NCBI GenBank assembly: GCA_963924555.1 | Contig: OZ004586.1 | Coordinates: 3,120,501 to 3,184,500 of the forward strand | From: Crambe crambe | Lineage: Eukaryota; Porifera; Demospongiae; Poecilosclerida; Crambeidae | Direction of reading: 5' to 3' | DNA: 64,000 nt | Part shown: positions 61,801 to 64,000 of the stretch, piece after piece | Layout of the letters: each line of letters opens with the position of its first letter | Numbering within the stretch: the stretch's first letter is position 1 | Program-made: the position numbers and the translations under genes | The notes under the pieces: model-generated | What the model was told of the DNA's origin: nothing | Seen by the model: only the letters and a program-made list of their open reading frames with translations | The model's database searches: none

Positions 61801-62520
61801 GGGAGACTGAATGGAGGCTGGGTCCAGGATATGGTCACAGATGTGGCAGTTAATGATAAGAAATCAATATTTATTGACCTGTTGAAATCTGATAGAACAT
61901 TTATTGGTTACTGATTGTACATAATAAGTTACATTTCCTCACCTCTTACAGTGCCACTCACAGGTCCTACTACTATTGGAGTCCCATAACATGCAACCAG
62001 CCAATAAGTAACAACCGTATTATATTGGAGTATTTCATGACTAGTTGCTGTAGATGCTGCTGTTACGCCAGCACTGAAGTCTGTAGGTCTTGTGTCACCT
62101 GTTGTTATTAGGTATCCCCTACTAGGAGGATTGGGTGGTGGTGTCCAGGAGACTCTCACTCTATTTATCCCAATCTGTCTCACCATGAGGTCAGTAGGAG
62201 CTTGTTCTGCATCGATATAATTGTACTATTGGTCATTTCAGGTTAGCTACATATGAGCTGTAGTTCCCCATCAGTTTTGCTGTGCATGGATGCATGGTTC
62301 ATATGTAATGGATGCATGGTTCATATGTACAAAGATCTCTATTGTTATATGCCATTTGAAAGTATATATACGTAACTAGTATACTGTAACTGTTGCTACG
62401 TAGCTAATGCCCAAGATTATTTAACATACTTAGCTACGTAGATATGCACTTGCCTTGACTCCACACAGATATGAGACTGGACACAAGTCCAAGAGTCAGA
62501 AGTAGCACACTATTCAACAT
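55867..62520 (-). CDS. Receptor phosphatase K: FN3 x5, TM, cytoplasmic Ig, PTP domain 1, truncated PTP domain 2
   Basis: Exons 62454-62520, 61943-62206, 61580-61888, 61237-61524, 60893-61180, 60471-60833, 60244-60355 (membrane helix about 534-559), 60122-60174, 59625-60022 (Ig), 59475-59562, 59335-59417 (YDHNRIV-type), 59242-59278, 58975-59189, 58716-58879, 58013-58148, 57786-57935, 57632-57725, 57512-57576, 57213-57347 and 56658-56786 join in frame for 1146 residues. Domain 1 has WPDHE (Asp877) and a P-loop [10 protein letters not shown] (Cys909, Arg915), where the usual His is Tyr. Domain 2 then meets an 8-bp duplication in exon 56328-56487 and stops at 56386-56388. Exons 56018-56153 and 55867-55947 follow, open but out of reach. 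The likely role is dephosphorylation of phosphotyrosine at the membrane. The first intron has a GC donor. Confidence 0.8.
59625..60022 (-). other. Cysteine-less I-set Ig exon of receptor phosphatase K
   Basis: Encodes EGESITFKTAVSGNPEPTLT, then WYHEGIELKSDY and HSGVYKLQARNPSG. Core Trp and Tyr are kept; both disulphide Cys are absent. It is placed between the membrane helix and phosphatase domain 1 (about residues 582-714), so on the cytoplasmic side. It is close in sequence to the Ig exon of gene I, showing the arrangement is not a one-off assembly artefact. Confidence 0.85.
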
Positions 62521-62989
62521 AATACCTATTGTGAACTATCTTCATTGGTCTTTGCTTTGAGTTATGTATGTATGTACATAACTAGTTAATTAGAATAATT
62601 TTTGGATATTCTGTTATGATGATCATCAAATTTTTGGGAAAATCAGATTATTCAATCGTTTACTAACTGAATAATGTAATATATACTAGGGAAATGCAAT
62701 GGGAGTGTGGGAATAAGTGCAAACCATTGATGGGAAAAAATATTGCTCAAAAAAGTATCAGCAAACTAGAGTAGGGATGAAGGAAAGCTAACAATCACAT
62801 CACTCCACTATAATCTGATAGCTTACGGCTTGTGTATAACGAATATTACACATTCATCCCTACCATTGTTTGCTTAATTTTTTGCTCATCCCTACATTTA
62901 TTTTTCCCTCACTTGTTTCTGGTCTTTATCATAAACTTCTTTCTAACTGTTATATGTACTCAAGGACTATGGTTACAATCAATGTGTGC
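62521..62989. repeat. Spacer with hairpin element upstream of K
   Basis: Near-identical to 29664-30128 upstream of gene G, including the hairpin at about 62720-62906 (GAGTAGGGATGAAGGAAAG and ATTCATCCCTACC arms). No gene. Confidence 0.6.
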
Positions 62990-64000
62990 AGCTTTCTCAC
63001 AGTAACTTGCAGTGTCCTGATGACATACAGTAGTCAGCAAACGTCAGTGATGGATGGAGTACGCACGTGCCTCGATGTCCATGAGTATATCCCTAATGAA
63101 ATACATGTAGCTATGCTTACGTACTTCAACATAACATGCATGCATTGATGAATTCTCCCTGGCAATCATCAAATCCTGGAATAACTTTGAGCACTATGCA
63201 ATTATGATCATCTACAGGAAACAAGTACGTAGATAGCTTTATCATGTTTGCAAATCAATTCAACATGTTTTCTTTGTGTAATCCAATTATTTAGGATGCT
63301 CATCACAATTGTCAAGACTCTATGGACACATTGGTAGCTAGTCAATATGTTGCGTATCTGATACTGATTCCTGAATCCTGTGTCAGAGAGGGATCGAATG
63401 ATTCACTGCCACATACTCTCCAAAGTTATTTACTGGAATAGTCTCCCTTTGAACAGGATTGATTTCTTCATTATCTGGCCTCACTGTAACTTCTCAGTCT
63501 GTAATTGTAGACTCCACTGGGTCTGCGATAAAAAAAAAAGTGTTAGTTAGCTAGCTAATACTGAAATGAAGAGGTATAAGCAGGTAGTGGCTTGATGCAC
63601 AGATTGTACTGGTCTTTCAACAAACCTGTATATTCCTCCATCATAATAATTGAATCAGGTATCATCTTCACAGCTATAATGTATTATACGTATATACAGT
63701 ACATAATTATTATGATGATAATAATACTAACATCTTTTCTTCAGCCAGAATCCAACCTAACACAACCAAAAGAAGAGCAATAGCTAATAATAATAATTCC
63801 TCCAATTATTGGTCCAATTTGTGGCAGTGAAGTAGCTATAGGATTAGAGGAACACAAGACATTTTCAGGTACACAAAAGCAATTAACTCACACATCAAAT
63901 TTTAGCAAGTTACCCCACTAAAATTTATAGGGGATCTATAATGTTTGGCTTACATGCCAATGTAGTGTTGGCCTTGGAAATTTGACTACGTAGATGTTGT
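62990..64000 (-). pseudogene. Relic N: decayed phosphatase receptor, runs off the right edge
   Basis: Near-identical to the left part of relic H (30140-31345). It has a trace of PTP domain 1 (62990-63065), the IPGFDDCQG exon (about 63118-63220), the DSGDEHPK-like juxtamembrane piece (about 63245-63325), an Ig remnant (about 63360-63520, with a larger deletion than H), a membrane-exon remnant (about 63730-63835), and the start of the FN3-5 stalk at the right edge. Frames are broken throughout. With gene K it repeats the G-plus-H unit, so the duplication is at least 2.8 kb. Confidence 0.65.

Noticed and set aside
63592-63783. 63-codon Ile-rich plus-strand frame near the right edge
   Set aside because: It lies opposite the remnant membrane exon of relic N and its intron; composition reflects AT-rich DNA.
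1-64000. tRNA or rRNA genes
   Set aside because: No cloverleaf-like or rRNA-like stretch was recognised by eye on either strand; a covariance-model scan was not possible.

Overview
The window looks like genomic DNA of a sponge (Porifera, probably a haplosclerid demosponge such as Amphimedon). The evidence is AT-rich DNA, compact multi-exon genes with many 40-100 bp introns, tandem families of fibronectin type III (FN3) receptors, sponge-like receptor protein tyrosine phosphatase (PTP) and Eph-like exons, and dense small hairpin transposons. The taxon is an inference; no bacterial signature is present. Nearly all coding is on the minus strand. Exon joins were worked out by hand from GT/AG sites and reading-frame continuity.

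One theme dominates: a cluster of related type I membrane receptors. Each starts with a separate signal-peptide exon (MLN..LLGLVSTL..), followed by five one-domain FN3 exons bounded by phase-1 introns, then a transmembrane exon. Three kinds of cytoplasmic end are used. Genes A-D (A cut by the left edge; B 4023-8055; C 9273-13351; D 14569-17480) have a short tail ending in a YDSI motif. Genes G (26757-29663) and J (49604-52307) have a different short tail ending in YAVI. Genes I (35181-42104) and K (55867-62520) carry a cysteine-less Ig (I-set) domain and then two PTP domains.

A, B and C are almost identical tandem copies with a period of about 5.25-5.30 kb; D is an older relative with an in-frame stop in its fifth FN3 domain. 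B, C, G and J read as intact open frames. I is stopped just after its membrane segment and has a 10-bp deletion in phosphatase domain 1. K is open through domain 1 but has an 8-bp duplication that stops it in domain 2. Relics of the same family fill the gaps (E 20748-21699, E2 23095-23483, H 30129-33304, 33785-33955, 34143-34211, L 52990-53940, M 54455-55342, N 62990 to the right edge).

Other content: a fragment of an Eph-type receptor (19304-20188), a single-exon secreted protein with a fibrinogen-like module (24797-25786), a degenerate basic repeat fragment (23678-23993), and an apparently complete DDE transposon of about 3.7 kb with terminal inverted repeats and a two-exon 1105-residue transposase (43677-47385). 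Hairpin MITE-like elements sharing the core GTAGGGATG/CATCCCTAC, a 28-bp minisatellite, (ATC)n microsatellites and poly-G/poly-C tracts make up much of the rest.

Taken together, this is a birth-and-death cluster of cell-surface receptors in which near-identical ectodomains are joined to different signalling tails. That makes it a reasonable candidate for a recognition (possibly self/non-self) locus; this role is inference only.
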